Positions 10,311 to 19,315 of a DNA stretch of 21,802 nucleotides are shown here, piece after piece. Positions within the stretch are counted from its first letter, which is position 1. Each line of letters starts with the position of its first letter. A program made the position numbers and the translations under genes. This DNA is from Nemertoderma westbladi (taxonomy: Eukaryota; Xenacoelomorpha; Nemertodermatida; Nemertodermatidae). The notes beneath the pieces are model-generated. The model was given only the letters and a program-made list of their open reading frames with translations. It ran no database searches and was not told the DNA's origin. The stretch lies in assembly GCA_032718475.1 (NCBI GenBank), contig JAUCBJ010002352.1:1-21802 (forward strand), read 5' to 3'.

Positions 10311-10466
10311 GGATCCCAGCAAAATCTGCCAATCCTGTTGCGGATCCCATAGAAGCAATGACGGATCCCAGTAGGACCACGGATCCTATAATAGTCTATG
10401 GTATCCATTGTTTACAAATTCGTAAACCGCAGATCCCATAAAAAACGATTGCAGCATTGGATCCCA
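10311..10466. repeat. degenerate ~20-bp repeat centred on GGATCCCA
   Basis: GGATCC occurs five times in about 155 bp (10311, 10342, 10363, 10381, 10459), mostly as GGATCCCA followed by TA or GTA. Degenerate versions lie at 10401 (gtatccat) and 10432 (agatccca). Spacing between neighbours in the middle is 18-21 bp. This is far denser than chance for a 6-mer and suggests a decayed tandem repeat or a cluster of binding sites. Confidence 0.7.
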
Positions 10467-10519
10467 CTATATCACCTTTACATGTTTCTTTTGTTGTCTG
10501 CTGTTTACAAATTTGTAAA
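10411..10519. repeat. pair of 16-bp palindromes, 93 bp apart
   Basis: tttacaaattcgtaaa (10411-10426) and tttacaaatttgtaaa (10504-10519) are the same palindrome with one difference; the second is perfect. Each contains two inverted TGTTTAC-like (forkhead-type) half sites. They may bound a small element or be arms of one duplicated block. Confidence 0.6.
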
Positions 10520-10599
10520 TAGCTAATTCCGATCATACAATGGAATTTCCTGATTGTTGAACAGTATAACCTCGGTTCCATATATCAGTACCTGTACTG

Positions 10600-11037
10600 G
10601 TGCGCAATGGCTCCTCAGCTCATTAGAACAGATTGCTTCTAGTGTTCGTCTTTTTGTTAACTCCAAGATGATCAAAATTTTGACAGTTAACTATGAGAGT
10701 CCTCAGGAAATCCATGATCGGATGAGCCTAAGCTCAAAGGATGTTATGCTTGAGTATATGGACGACCTGTTACCTGGGATCATGGACCTGGAAGTATGGA
10801 GGACCTTCGAATAGGTTAGGAAAAGGCATTGGCAGCATTAAATGGGCTTTCCAGGATTTGGAAGTCAAACAGAATTCATCGGAAACTTAAGGTCCGATTA
10901 TTTAGAGCAGCAGTAGTACTAGTACTCCTTTTTGGGAGTCCATGCTGGGACAAGAATGCCACGCCGGGTTCATTGTGTCAAGTATAATGCACACATCTTC
11001 AACCACACTATATAACATTGGAGGTGCCTCATTGGTT
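10600..11037 (+). pseudogene. second relic of the same RTE-like LINE (3' RT region)
   Basis: Nucleotide similarity to 9313-9802 of the first relic is obvious along its length: ggctcctcagctcattagaa, gacagttaac, aaacttaaggtccgattatt, catgctggg, cgccgggttcattgtgtcaa, tataacattggaggtg. It is in the same orientation. It begins inside the RT domain after the FADD box, lacks about 47 bases corresponding to 9669-9713, carries frameshifts and stops (tag at 10812), and ends abruptly at about 11037 where similarity to the first copy stops. It cannot make a protein. With both ends missing it is either a fragment of an older insertion or a segmental duplication of the family. Confidence 0.9.
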
Positions 11038-11640
11038 TCAAAGATATCTCGAAACCCAAGTAAGACATGATGGTAAAACGGTTTGCAGACTTGATGGAGT
11101 ATATTTAAAAAAGTGAACATTTTCGTTGGAAAACATCCCCAGGGTACTGAAGCGATAGTGATGTGTAGGCCAACATGCAACAGGTACTTCAATACAGCTA
11201 CCATGTTGATTAATCACCATGTGAAAAAATAATGGCCATCGGTACAAGTCACAAGTAAATTTTCCTAATAAAACTAGAATTTTACAAACTAGAACATATA
11301 CGCGCATCCCTGAACCACAAAATAGAAATATAAACGCCTCCCTCCAATAAGCGCCCTCCTTTGAATAAACGCCTCCCCGATTGGTAATTTATAAACTTAA
11401 ACACCACTGGGCTCTTATACAAGTAAATACAGTAGTAGGAATACCATACAACCATGCCTATTGCTACTCTAGTGAAACCTGCTACAAAGCGTACATTAGT
11501 TAAATAAATCATATTATTAATAATAGTAGAATAAATTATGCTACAAAATAGTACAGAAATACATCTCTCACATACTGTAAACACTACTAGGAGATAAGAA
11601 CAAAAATCAAAGCAAGCAAACAGTGACCCATAGGCTCCTC
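11038..11640. other. non-coding DNA
   Basis: Nothing with a recognisable domain on either strand. The open frames on the minus strand here (10902-11204, 11038-11307 and 11282-11584) lack motifs and have the AT-biased composition of the surrounding DNA. The segment tccctccaataagcgccctc near 11339 reads as a short unique stretch. Confidence 0.55.
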
Positions 11641-11697
11641 TTTCGATAGCTGCTACCCGAGGGTAGGGGTGGGCACTACTCCTATCCCAAGATTTGC

Positions 11698-11829
11698 TAC
11701 CAGTTATTTAACTGGTACTCATTTTATTGACCACAGTGGATGAAAGGCTGAGTGGACCCTGGCGGGGCTGAACCTACAACCAATAGATTGCAGGCCCGGC
11801 CGGTGCTCATCCAACTGAGCTACCCCGCT
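11698..11829 (-). mobile_element. tRNA-derived SINE fragment
   Basis: Read on the minus strand from 11829, the sequence starts GCGGGGTAGCTCAGTTGG, containing a perfect RNA polymerase III box A (TAGCTCAGTTGG, 11811-11822). Forty-eight bases later comes a box B with one mismatch (GGTTCAGCCCC, 11764-11774). The 5' GCGGGG can pair with CCCCGC, as in an acceptor stem, and a D-arm GCTC/GAGC is present. The anticodon arm is not convincing, so this is not a functional tRNA. A non-tRNA body follows, with a 9-bp inverted repeat at 11698-11717. This architecture is that of a SINE head; the 3' end is undefined. Confidence 0.7.
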
Positions 11830-12089
11830 GTTTCAAAAATACATAGAGAACAAAAATACTTCCTTTTTGTTTGCGGGTGCTGACCTTCATTCCCTGTAAT
11901 ATTTACTATCCCTGTATTTCCATAATCTTCTTCGCACAAAAATACTTCCAGTTGTACCAGTAGGTATGCCTAAGACACATTTAATCATTTAAAGGCCATC
12001 AAATCAGCCAACAGCTCTAAATTCTATCGAATTGTACGGTTGGTTATACAATGTAGCATAAATAGACCGAATTATTATCAGCAATGACT
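11830..12089. other. non-coding DNA
   Basis: No recognisable coding or repeat signal. The decayed LINE on the minus strand may extend into this stretch but is not legible below about 12090. Confidence 0.45.
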
Positions 12090-13398
12090 GAGGGGTGACA
12101 CAATCGTCTATTCTAGACCATTTGAGACGCCACACGGCATATCTATATTGTAATCTAGAAACTCGCCAACTGTGATAAAATTGCGGATTTACGGAAGCAT
12201 TTGGTCAACCCGTGGAGACCCAGACACTGTGCCAAAAAAGAGATTCATCTTTAAAAGGTCTGACGTGTTCATTCCAACCTGGGAGGATTGGCTTATCAGC
12301 GGAATTGGATGTACGAACATGGTGTGCATTAATATTTAGACACCCAGATGCACATTTGTCAATTATAGTATTTTTAGTATTTTTTAAGTTTTTTAGTTTT
12401 TAGTATTTTTAGCACCAATTCTATGACTAATTTAACACAAAATATGTCTGTACAATTAATACAAGCATCAGTAACTGAATCAATACTTAAATTGCCTAAA
12501 ACATCATATAATTTATTCTTAAACAACCGTTGCTGGTCAGTCGATGCACGAATAAAATTAATATTACTTTTACTGGTAGCAGTGGAAGAATGTTCTCCAA
12601 CATGTAATGTATCAGTTAAATGCAGCTTTAAGAAAATGGGGCTATGTCCTGATAAATTAGCACCAAAATGTATAATACCGGCGTTAAACACATTACCGAA
12701 AAAATTATTGGTACTAACAAAATGATTGTAGACAGACTAGCAACTGTATCACTGAAAAAAGAGTAAGTAAAATTAACAGCAAACAAATCCCATAAAGACG
12801 ATAAATAGTTATCCATAATAAATTGATTTACTATATGTACATGTATAGAGAATAATCTCAAAAAGTTAGTGTTTAAGTCACCCGTTAATAAAATATCACA
12901 GGCACTATTAACATTATCAATTACCCGACTAATATCGCTCAGAACCTCTAAAAGTATGTCAGAGACCTCATTAGTTCTAGAATCAACTGGAAAATAAGAA
13001 TTAATAATAATTATTGGCTTCATATTGGGTAATGTAACCTTAATACCTTGTAACCTAGAATTATTAATTATAATAGGTGAAATATACATAGACTATAATT
13101 TTTACAAAATTATAATTAATACAAAACATAAGCCACCAATCGGCCTGCCTGTCTGTGCTGTGTCATTTGCATAAACAGCTGGCTGTATTATAGTATTATA
13201 ATTAGAAAAAGCCTTTCGTAATATATACGAGTTCTCATGCAAAACAAAATGTTCCTACAAACACAGGATATCAGTACCCAATAGTAGAGTATGCATAAAA
13301 TCAACTTTATCCGGAGAGATACCGGTACTATTGAATGAAGAGATGCATAAAACCTTGTCGGTAATCAATGGAGTTAAGGGTGAGTAAATATTAGCCAT
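12090..13398 (-). pseudogene. CR1/L2-like LINE ORF2 relic: endonuclease and linker
   Basis: Read on the minus strand from ATG at 13398-13396: CISSFNSTGISPDKVDF, then TDILCL-stop-EHF where the family has a Gln before the catalytic Glu, then GRPIGG. After two more stops it is open from 13089: IIINSYFPVDSRTN and the catalytic GDLNT. Near 12730 a frameshift moves to a frame reading YNHFVSTNNFF (degenerate IDHF box) and NLSGHSPIFLKL (final His box; SGH where SDH is usual). Below a T-rich patch (12365-12412 on +) the EN-RT linker is legible in another frame: ADKPILPGWNEH, FKDESLFWHSVW and SRLQYRYAVWRLKW. This is an APE-type endonuclease that would nick target DNA. No RT domain follows. Three or more stops and frameshifts make it dead. 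The clade is provisional. Confidence 0.85.
12365..12412. repeat. T-rich low-complexity patch inside LINE relic
   Basis: Repeats of tttttagta and tttttaag interrupt the protein similarity between the endonuclease end and the linker. On the minus strand it would read as Lys/Thr/Leu noise. It is probably a later expansion or insertion in the dead element. Confidence 0.6.
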
Positions 13399-13497
13399 GA
13401 TTAATTAATATTAGAAAATGCATAATAAAGTAAGTATAAATCTAATATAAAAATTATATGAAAAGAATAGACAATAAATTGCATATACTCGATCAAC

Positions 13498-13809
13498 CTA
13501 TCCATTCTGCTGTGAATGGCCCCACCTCTGAGTCTGGACCTTGATTATCCCAATCTTTCGATAGTCCCATTTCCTAACGCATATACCTTGCATCCATATT
13601 TCCGCACTTTCAAGCTTGAGAGCGGGGACACTGATCCGAAAGCTCTGCATTTTAGAATCAACATGGGATATTTTCTATATATCTGATGCTTTAATGTTAA
13701 CACCTCTGACCTCTCTGAGATCGTCAACTAGGTCAGCAGGTGAAATCGATGAATCCACTCTAAATACAAAGATGTCAGCCAGAGCAGCGCGTGTTTTACG
13801 TGTATATGA
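13498..13809 (-). pseudogene. LINE ORF1 C-terminal relic
   Basis: One minus-strand frame from 13809 to the stop at 13500-13498 reads RKTRAALADIFVFRVDSS, then ISPADLVDDL, an in-frame TAG at 13677-13675, then KMQSFRISVP and WMQGICVRKW. This follows the usual C-terminal pattern of ORF1 proteins of CR1/jockey-type LINEs (a ..IFV.R... start, K/QSF.V.V strand, WP.GV.VR.. end). It sits 100 bp upstream of the ORF2 ATG at 13398 on the same strand, the expected order for one element. ORF1 proteins coat the element RNA. Upstream parts (zinc knuckle or RRM) were not found before the piggyBac relic. Confidence 0.6.
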
Positions 13810-14010
13810 GGATGATCCGGAAGGCTGGATCGTACCGACTGTACCAACCCGGACCGGACCGTACCAACAACATGGTGGAGTTAAGTCTGCATCTGTGATA
13901 TCTTGGAATCACGAAATCATTGCCAATAACTTGAATGTCGTGGGTCTCGGTACCGTCATTGTCCTGCGAAGAAGAAGCAGAAATTCGGTGTCTGTTTATC
14001 CCTCGTTCCT
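13810..14010. other. junction between LINE ORF1 relic and piggyBac relic
   Basis: No clear domain. The minus-strand frame 13796-14020 may include decayed ORF1 (it ends just where the ORF1 similarity begins) but shows no motif I can name. The piggyBac reading breaks off at about 14011, so a breakpoint between the two elements lies here. Confidence 0.4.
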
Positions 14011-14715
14011 TTAGGTCCATAGGTCTATAGATAAATTTTTATCAACAGTATATTGTTTACAGATTTCATTTATCTCACCTATAAATTCATTTAGCCAGCT
14101 TGAAGCATTGTTTGGAGATACATCTTCTGGGTCTGTAAAGCGCAAAAATCGCAATATTTTAATAAATCTGTCTCTACCCATACAACTTGGCTTCATGAAA
14201 AATGGCTTGAAAACAGATCATGTGTCAACGAATAAATCTTGATGTTCTGTTTATGTGTTATCCCAATAAGAAACACCAATCCTAAGAACATTTTCAAAGT
14301 TGCTACAGTTATATCAGTTATATCCTTCCACAAAAATGTCCTTCCTTCCTGGCTATAATAGTGCTTTGCCCGCTTGTTTGTCCATTCAACCACACACAGA
14401 AGTGTACTGCACTGAAAAAAAGCTTTCATATAATCTATAGGACCCCAATTATTTCTGTCATGAGGACTAGTCCATCCTGGAGTTCCAGTAAACTGACATG
14501 CGGAAATTCCACAGTTTGTTTCTACCGTAACATAGTCCCATATATCTTCTGGTAGATGGAACTTGCTTCACTATATGCATCCGCACTGTTATCTTCAGTA
14601 TACTGTAAGCATCCGAGCTGTCATCATCTTCCAAACCGTCAACACCTCCTGGTGTCAGAATCTTCCATACTGCAGTCGTTGCCTGAAGAGTCTTCCTCCT
14701 CCAACTCCATATCGA
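14011..14715 (-). pseudogene. piggyBac-type transposase relic, N-terminal half
   Basis: An acidic N-terminus (MELEEEDSSGNDCSMEDSDT, about 14706-14647) is followed, in another frame, by an open stretch from 14567 to 14193: LPEDIWDYVTVETNCG, then GPIDYMKAFF, TNKRAKHYYSQEGRTFLWKD, and TLKMFLGLVFLIGI. A one-base shift near 14210 joins FKPFFMKPSCMGRDRF and IKILRFLRFTDPED, then ASSWLNEFIGEINEICKQY, ending at NLSID. This is the DDE_Tnp_1_7 order: W.D...K.FLGL, M.RDRF..ILRFL.F and SID with the first catalytic Asp. piggyBac enzymes cut and paste DNA at TTAA. The two remaining catalytic Asp and the Cys-rich C-terminus are absent and a frameshift is present, so the copy is inactive. TTAA-bounded ends were not identified. 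Confidence 0.85.
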
Positions 14716-15218
14716 ACCCATAATATTTGAGACGTTTTCTCGATCATCCACTACTGGTTCCACTACTCCCACAGCCACAACATTGCATTGTAGTACTGTA
14801 TTACAGGCACATACCAGTAATTATTTATTTCAGTTGTAAGTTATAGTTCATATCCATACCTGTGTTATTTTTGTATTGCAAAAGCAAGACTGTAATGTTA
14901 TTGCAGTTTTGATTTATCGTTTATGTAACTGTAACCTGCTCCTTTTACCACAGGTACACGCATATGAACGATAACCCGGGTGTACTGTAGTAGAAATATC
15001 TACAAGGTGGTTGGGTTGGGATTACACCATAAACCTAACACTAATAATACAGTCTACAAAGTACAGAAGTAGTAGAACGACATCCAAACTCTATACATAC
15101 CTACTATAACATTTGCCTAAATGCGCTAAATACAGCAATATAGTAATAGCTAAGCACCTAATATGATCTACAAACCTGATTTATATGTATAAATCAATAT
15201 ATAATCTATATATTGATA
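14716..15218. other. non-coding DNA upstream of piggyBac relic
   Basis: AT-rich sequence with no recognised gene. It should contain the 5' end of the piggyBac element if that end survives, but I could not pick a terminal repeat. Confidence 0.5.
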
Positions 15219-15768
15219 ACTAGATTTATGTAAACATGAAAACTGACATCAGAAATGAAATCAACACCCCTTAAAACCCCCATAGCGAGAATGGTAGTTA
15301 GTTTGTGATCTTTTTTAAGTTTTGACAGTCTGACTGACTGACAGACCGACAGACAGACAGACTAGATTTATGTAAATGTTACAAGTGACATCAGAAATAA
15401 AATCAGCACCCTTAAAACCCCATAGCGAGAATGTTAGTTAGTTTGTATTCTTTTTTAAGTTTTGACAGACTGACTGACAGAAAGACCGACAGTCAGACAT
15501 ACTAGATTTATGTAAACGTGAAAACTGACATCAGATATGAAATCAGCACCCCTTAAAACCCCCATAGTGAGAATGTTAGTTAGATTGTATTCTTTTTTAG
15601 TTTTGACAGACTGACTGACAGAAAGACTAGATTTATTTAAAAGTGAAAACTGGCATTAGAAATGAAATTACCGACTTTAAAACCCCCAGAGCGAGAATGT
15701 TAGTTAGTTTATATTCTTCTTTAGTCTTGACAGACAAAATGACAGAAAGACTGACAAACTTCAGATTT
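15219..15768. repeat. four-copy tandem repeat, ~125-142-bp units
   Basis: Units start with actagattta at 15219, 15361, 15501 and 15626. Each has the order: atgaaa/aaatgaaatcagcac, ccttaaaacccccatagcga, gaatgttagttagttt, tcttttttaagttttgacag, then a (gact/gaca)n microsatellite. Copies differ by substitutions and by the length of the microsatellite. No coding frame is conserved between copies. The order tandem body plus microsatellite suggests spread by unequal exchange initiated in the GACA/GACT tract. Confidence 0.95.
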
Positions 15769-15910
15769 GTGATTTTAGTTTAGGCTTTTGGGGCACTAAT
15801 AAAATCTTGCTTTAGGTGCGAAAAAAGGGTTAATGAGATTGTATGAAATTTCAAACAGAAATAGTTTAAACTCTAGCCTCCTTACTGGGTGAATCATAAT
15901 TTTTATTATT

Positions 15911-16160
15911 AATATATCAAACGACCCTATTGGGGCTCGAACCTGGTACCTAGGTTTCAAACTTCCTGTTATCATCAGCCGGGTGTGTGTACTGAGCTAC
16001 AAGATCGGATGAAGATTTCGCTATGGAGTGGGATATCATATTTAGGCCAACTACTTCTCCATCCAATCTGGTAGCTCAGTACACACACCCCGCTGATGAT
16101 AACTGGAACTTTGAAACCTAGATACCGGGTTTGAGCGCAAATAGGGCCGTTTGATATATT
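15911..16160. repeat. foldback of two inverted tRNA-like modules
   Basis: 15911-16014 and 16057-16160 are inverted copies about 88% identical (about 12 mismatches in 104), separated by 42 nt. Each arm contains pol III-like boxes reading outward from the centre. Left arm (minus): TAGCTCA at 15999-15993 and a perfect box B GGTTCGAGCCCC (15943-15932). Right arm (+): TAGCTCAGT from 16072 and ggtttgagcg from about 16128. Boxes are about 56 bp apart, longer than in a tRNA. The sequence atttcgctatggag in the loop (about 16015) recurs just outside the right arm (16158), so a duplication accompanied the inversion. It may be two SINEs inserted head to head or a foldback transposon. Confidence 0.85.
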
Positions 16161-17444
16161 TCGCTATGGAGAGCATTATCATATTGTCCTATTACATTAT
16201 ATATAAACTTTTATTATTGCTTTCATTCTTTAGCTAAAAGCACTTAAAAAAAATTATCACTGTCGATATTTTACCAGCCGAATTGAAGTAACCTTATGGC
16301 AACTGGCTGGTACCACCAGTGTAGCAGTCTACTGCTCTAGCATACCGGCGGACTGGCAGACCGGTACTATCTGACTATACCAGTATACGGCTGTACGGTA
16401 CACTATACTACATATTAAGCCTATCAGCATATTCCGGCTGATCGGTACCATATGCCAGTCAGATAGTAGGCTAACTAGAAAATACAGCAAGACTGCGACA
16501 GACTGTAGCAGCAATTTTAAATCTTGCCTATTGTTAATTTTTCGTACTATGACGATCACACACCAGACGTCAGAAATAAGATGAAAAGCCTAATCTTGAT
16601 TGTCTGGTATAAAGCGGCGTATGTGATAGTCTGTTGTTTGCTGGTTAAGCTGTTTAGTATTTCCCACAACGCACAATGATTCCATCAAATACAGTAAGAC
16701 AGGCAGGCAGATAGGAGAAAAGTAATAATTATCTGACTGACCGAAACTGAAATCTGACTGTATATCTGTATAATAATGCAGTAATGCGAATATATATCAT
16801 ATAGGCATGAAATTATGTACTGATGTATGTGTGGTACGAAAAATACTGGCGGCACTGCAGTAGTAACCTATCAACACGGTACACTACTGGTTACCAGACA
16901 ATACTGAAAACACTGAAGCTTGGTAGTATGCTTCAGATGCGGGAATAGCGTCGCTAGAGGGCGAGTGATTTCCACACCCTATTGAATTGTTTATTCATAA
17001 TGGAACTCCGCGATTTCTTGGAGGTGTTCTGGAATGCCTGTCGATACCTCCACAAAATCAGAGTGTTATTCTTCACAATGGCCTCTACTACATTTAGACT
17101 ATAGGGACTGCATCTACAACGATATTTTGATGGAACGACAGCTAGCTATTCCTTCCAGGACATCTAAGCCAAGGAAATTCATAATCTTGAAATTTCAATG
17201 AATTCCACCTTCAAACATTTCGAATCATTAATATTTGTAAAGAAGGTGGATCACAATCTATCAAGCTCTCTACTGTCCCATTTTTCCGGCCAATCTAATA
17301 TGAGATGCTCCTCGCACAGAGACTGTCTTCTGACACATCAACGCCTCTCAAACGAGTGAGTCTCTCTGCTCTATCTCCAACTGTAATCAAAGGGCGAGAT
17401 GGCGCTGTCCTTGGGGTCTTCCCTTTGTACACTGCCGTACAGGT
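16161..17444. other. non-coding DNA before the Helitron Rep
   Basis: No gene is convincing. An imperfect foldback lies at 16365-16468. From about 17195 some frames (CSSHRDCLLTHQRLSNE, about 17305) might be decayed N-terminal Rep or other element sequence, but stops interrupt and no motif is certain. Confidence 0.5.
16365..16468. repeat. 12-bp inverted repeat within a GGTACC/CCGG-rich foldback
   Basis: tactatctgact (16365-16376) is exactly complementary to agtcagatagta (16457-16468). The surrounding 16300-16470 is unusually rich in accggt, ggtacc and ccggc motifs that can pair further with mismatches. It may be a decayed foldback element. Confidence 0.5.
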
Positions 17445-18597
17445 TTGTGCTTCAAACATGGGAAGGAACAACTTAAGACAGGGCAGGATGTCCATATACA
17501 ACGTAATACAACTCCCCATGTTGATGACGTTATCCCCGATGGCAACATTGCAGATAGAGAGTCACCAGTCGCCGGTGAGGATCCATTGAATATATTCCTC
17601 GATGAGGATAATGAAGATGACCCAGAGAGGGGCTTTGACCACATTGATTTCAGTATGGGGGTTCTTGGGTGTAATGAGATAATGGATGCTGATAAGTGAC
17701 CATGGAACTCTATTAGCAAGGATGGATCAAATCCCCATCTATGATGTTAATCATTCCTCCCATATCCATCTACTCCTCAACAACGAACTGGGTGTGCTCC
17801 GTCACCATCACCAACCCCCAAATAATGCCACTTTTAATAGACTGATGCACCACATCATCTCCCTCAGCCGTGATGGAACTGTACCACTAACATACCCCGA
17901 TGGCATTCTCTATCCGACTCTGTTCTACTGCTCTAAGTTTAATTCGGTAGTTGGTGCAATGCCATCCATTATGTACAGTAGTAAAACGGACACCAAAAGA
18001 GGTCTGGCCAGTCTGGAAGACCACCTATCCATTCGACTTAGGGACAACACCATTCCCACATCCACTACGTTGTCATATATCTACGTTGTCAAAATATCCT
18101 TCGCATTTTCAACTCTGTTGAACAAACAACTATCAGTAAATTCTCCAACATTGGTTTTAAAACTGAGGTTGGAGTTCATGGTTGACACCAAGGATGTTGG
18201 CTATTTTTACCCAGAGAACAAGCTCAACTTTGATGAAATCGACGCGTGTCATAAACTAAATGAACTTGCAGCCCTAACCAAGGATGGAGTTTGGGATTAT
18301 TTTGTCACCCTTACATGCAATGATACTGAGACTCCTGGTGTAGCTCCCCTCTACAATGCCATCATCGACAGGTGTGCAGAACAACTGGAGGGGCATTTTG
18401 TCCTGTTACTCCGTGCTTGGCATAGCACCATGACTCATGTTATGGAGTGGATTATTAACAGTCCACAGCACCCACTAGGACACCCACGGAATTACTTCTG
18501 GCGCTATGAGTTTCAGGACCTGAATGCCCTGGGTAATAAACCACATGTCCATATGGGGATAACTTTACATCCAGAGGCCAAGTCGGACACACTCAGC
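17445..18597 (+). pseudogene. Helitron (Helentron-type) Rep, 5' part, interrupted
   Basis: Two overlapping frames make up this part. 17445-17699 gives an acidic segment (LCFKHGKEQLKTGQD, later FLDEDNEDDPERGFDHIDFS). After a frameshift near 17690 the frame 17686-18600 reads MDQIPIYDVN (residues 13-22), YPTLFYCSKFN (76-86), WDYFVTLTCND (203-213), FWRYEFQDLN (271-280) and HVHMG (287-291). TLTCND plus the EFQ...HxH stretch is the HUH nuclease core of Helitron Rep, where the two His bind the metal used to nick single-stranded DNA for rolling-circle transposition. The fit to Helentron/Helitron2 is by memory of the family, not a search. The gene is cut at 18597 by an insertion and resumes at 21047 in register. 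The true start is unknown because the N-terminus is not clear. Confidence 0.8.
18589..18597. repeat. left copy of 9-bp target-site duplication
   Basis: acactcagc here is repeated at 21038-21046 on the other side of the inserted element. Both copies belong to the Helitron Rep reading frame (Thr-Leu-Ser), which is the expected signature of duplication on insertion. Confidence 0.85.
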
Positions 18598-18598
18598 T

Positions 18599-18668
18599 GA
18601 CTTTAGAGGGATTGTGATATTAATATGAAAACAATAAAATAGGACATGGGGTCTTATTCCCTCAGATA
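18599..18668. repeat. left terminal inverted repeat of the insertion
   Basis: Seventy bases, exactly complementary to the internal block of copy 2 and with one mismatch to copy 1 (18977-19046). It is the only copy in this orientation, the others lying at about 18977, 19628, 20299 and 20990. It includes an AATAAA on the + strand at about 18633. Confidence 0.9.
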
Positions 18669-18920
18669 AGAGTTTCGTGGCACACTGGTGATGAGGAGAA
18701 CCACGAATCCCAGGGTTCAGTGTTTAAATCTCCGAAACCCTTTTATTTTTATAAAATTTATTACTTAGACTTACCTTTTCGGCGGACAAAATGTCCTATA
18801 TTTTTCGTAATTTATGGGATAGCCTATTTTGTGCAATACATATGGTTTGGTGTAATTTTTCTTGTGGTAGTTGGGTTGGGTTATGTAGCACTAAAATCGA
18901 TTTGGTATTTTGTTTTTTGA
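18624..18920 (+). CDS. open frame A, copy 1: predicted membrane peptide
   Basis: The frame is open from after TAA at 18621 to TGA at 18918-18920 and extends into the left terminal repeat (YENNKIGHGVLFPQIRVS). It has no in-frame ATG; GTG at 18720 is the only common non-ATG candidate I noted. The N-terminal part is hydrophilic and acidic (WHTGDEENHESQGSVF). Two hydrophobic stretches follow, CPIFFVIYGIAYFVQY and VWFGVIFLVVVGLGYVA-like, consistent with two membrane segments. Compared with copies 2-4 it lacks seven residues (an in-frame 21-bp loss replacing LPEPVVTV by I). No known family is recognised. It may be an exon fragment rather than a complete gene. Confidence 0.3.
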   Translation, partial: YENNKIGHGVLFPQIRVSWHTGDEENHESQGSVFKSPKPFYFYKIYYLDLPFRRTKCPIFFVIYGIAYFVQYIWFGVIFLVVVGLGYVALKSIWYFVF

Positions 18921-19042
18921 TGGGCCTTAGTGCCTGAGTACTAACAGTGGCCCAAGTGGCCCTAAATGCTAGGTAGTATCTGAGGGAATAAGACCCCATG
19001 TCCTATTTTATTGTTTTCATATTAATATCTCAATCCCTCTAA

Positions 19043-19288
19043 AGTCGTGGTTGTCAAACATCATATAATTATATATTTACAGGGGTATTTCCTGACATCT
19101 GCGCAATTTTGTTTAAAAATCTGATCATTTATCTGTAAATACCGGTAGGTGCTAATGGGGGTTGGTTGCATTCAGTGGGAAATCATGTTTATGCATTTGG
19201 GGCTGATGGTAACATACATTGGGGGTGGGTGGTTTCAACTCTGTTTGGTGGTACGGTAGGATTTCTAATTTATTGGTCATTGTCTTAA
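19043..19288 (+). pseudogene. open frame B, copy 1, interrupted by a stop
   Basis: Same frame as the intact copies at 19714 and 20385, but the Tyr codon before IPAGANWGW is TAA and the first Trp of NWGW is Gly (aatggggg). The rest is unchanged, so this copy has decayed relative to copies 2 and 3. Confidence 0.35.
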
Positions 19289-19315
19289 TTTAGTGGTGCA
19301 GTTTTGTTAGGGTAG

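Larger units (their letters stand above)
10161..10599. other. spacer between the two LINE relics, no gene
   Basis: Contains the GGATCC-rich degenerate repeat (10311-10466), two near-identical palindromes (10411-10426 and 10504-10519) and a short duplicated attggttcca motif at about 10174-10200. Its several overlapping open frames have no recognisable domain and are treated as chance. Confidence 0.6.

Noticed and set aside
11761-11829. Functional tRNA gene on the minus strand
   Set aside because: Box A and an acceptor-like pairing are present, but the anticodon arm does not form and box B has a mismatch; a SINE head is more likely.
12212-12725. Two + strand open frames (12212-12403 and 12423-12725)
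   Set aside because: Both lie antisense to the LINE endonuclease and linker, whose motifs are on the minus strand.
13616-14014. 132-residue open frame on +
   Set aside because: It is antisense to the ORF1 relic and shows no domain; length alone is not enough in this region.
15911-16160. Hammerhead-like ctgatga ... gaaac in both arms of the foldback
   Set aside because: Stem I cannot be drawn and the right arm breaks stem II. The pol III boxes explain the same bases better.
17295-17719. Open frames on both strands around the Rep start
   Set aside because: The frame leading into the acidic segment fits the Rep continuation better; the others have no motifs.
18796-18999. 67-residue minus-strand open frame in the 671-bp unit
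   Set aside because: It is interrupted or absent in the other copies at the required length and is antisense to frame A; two GTAAGT donors on this strand were noted but do not make a coherent gene.
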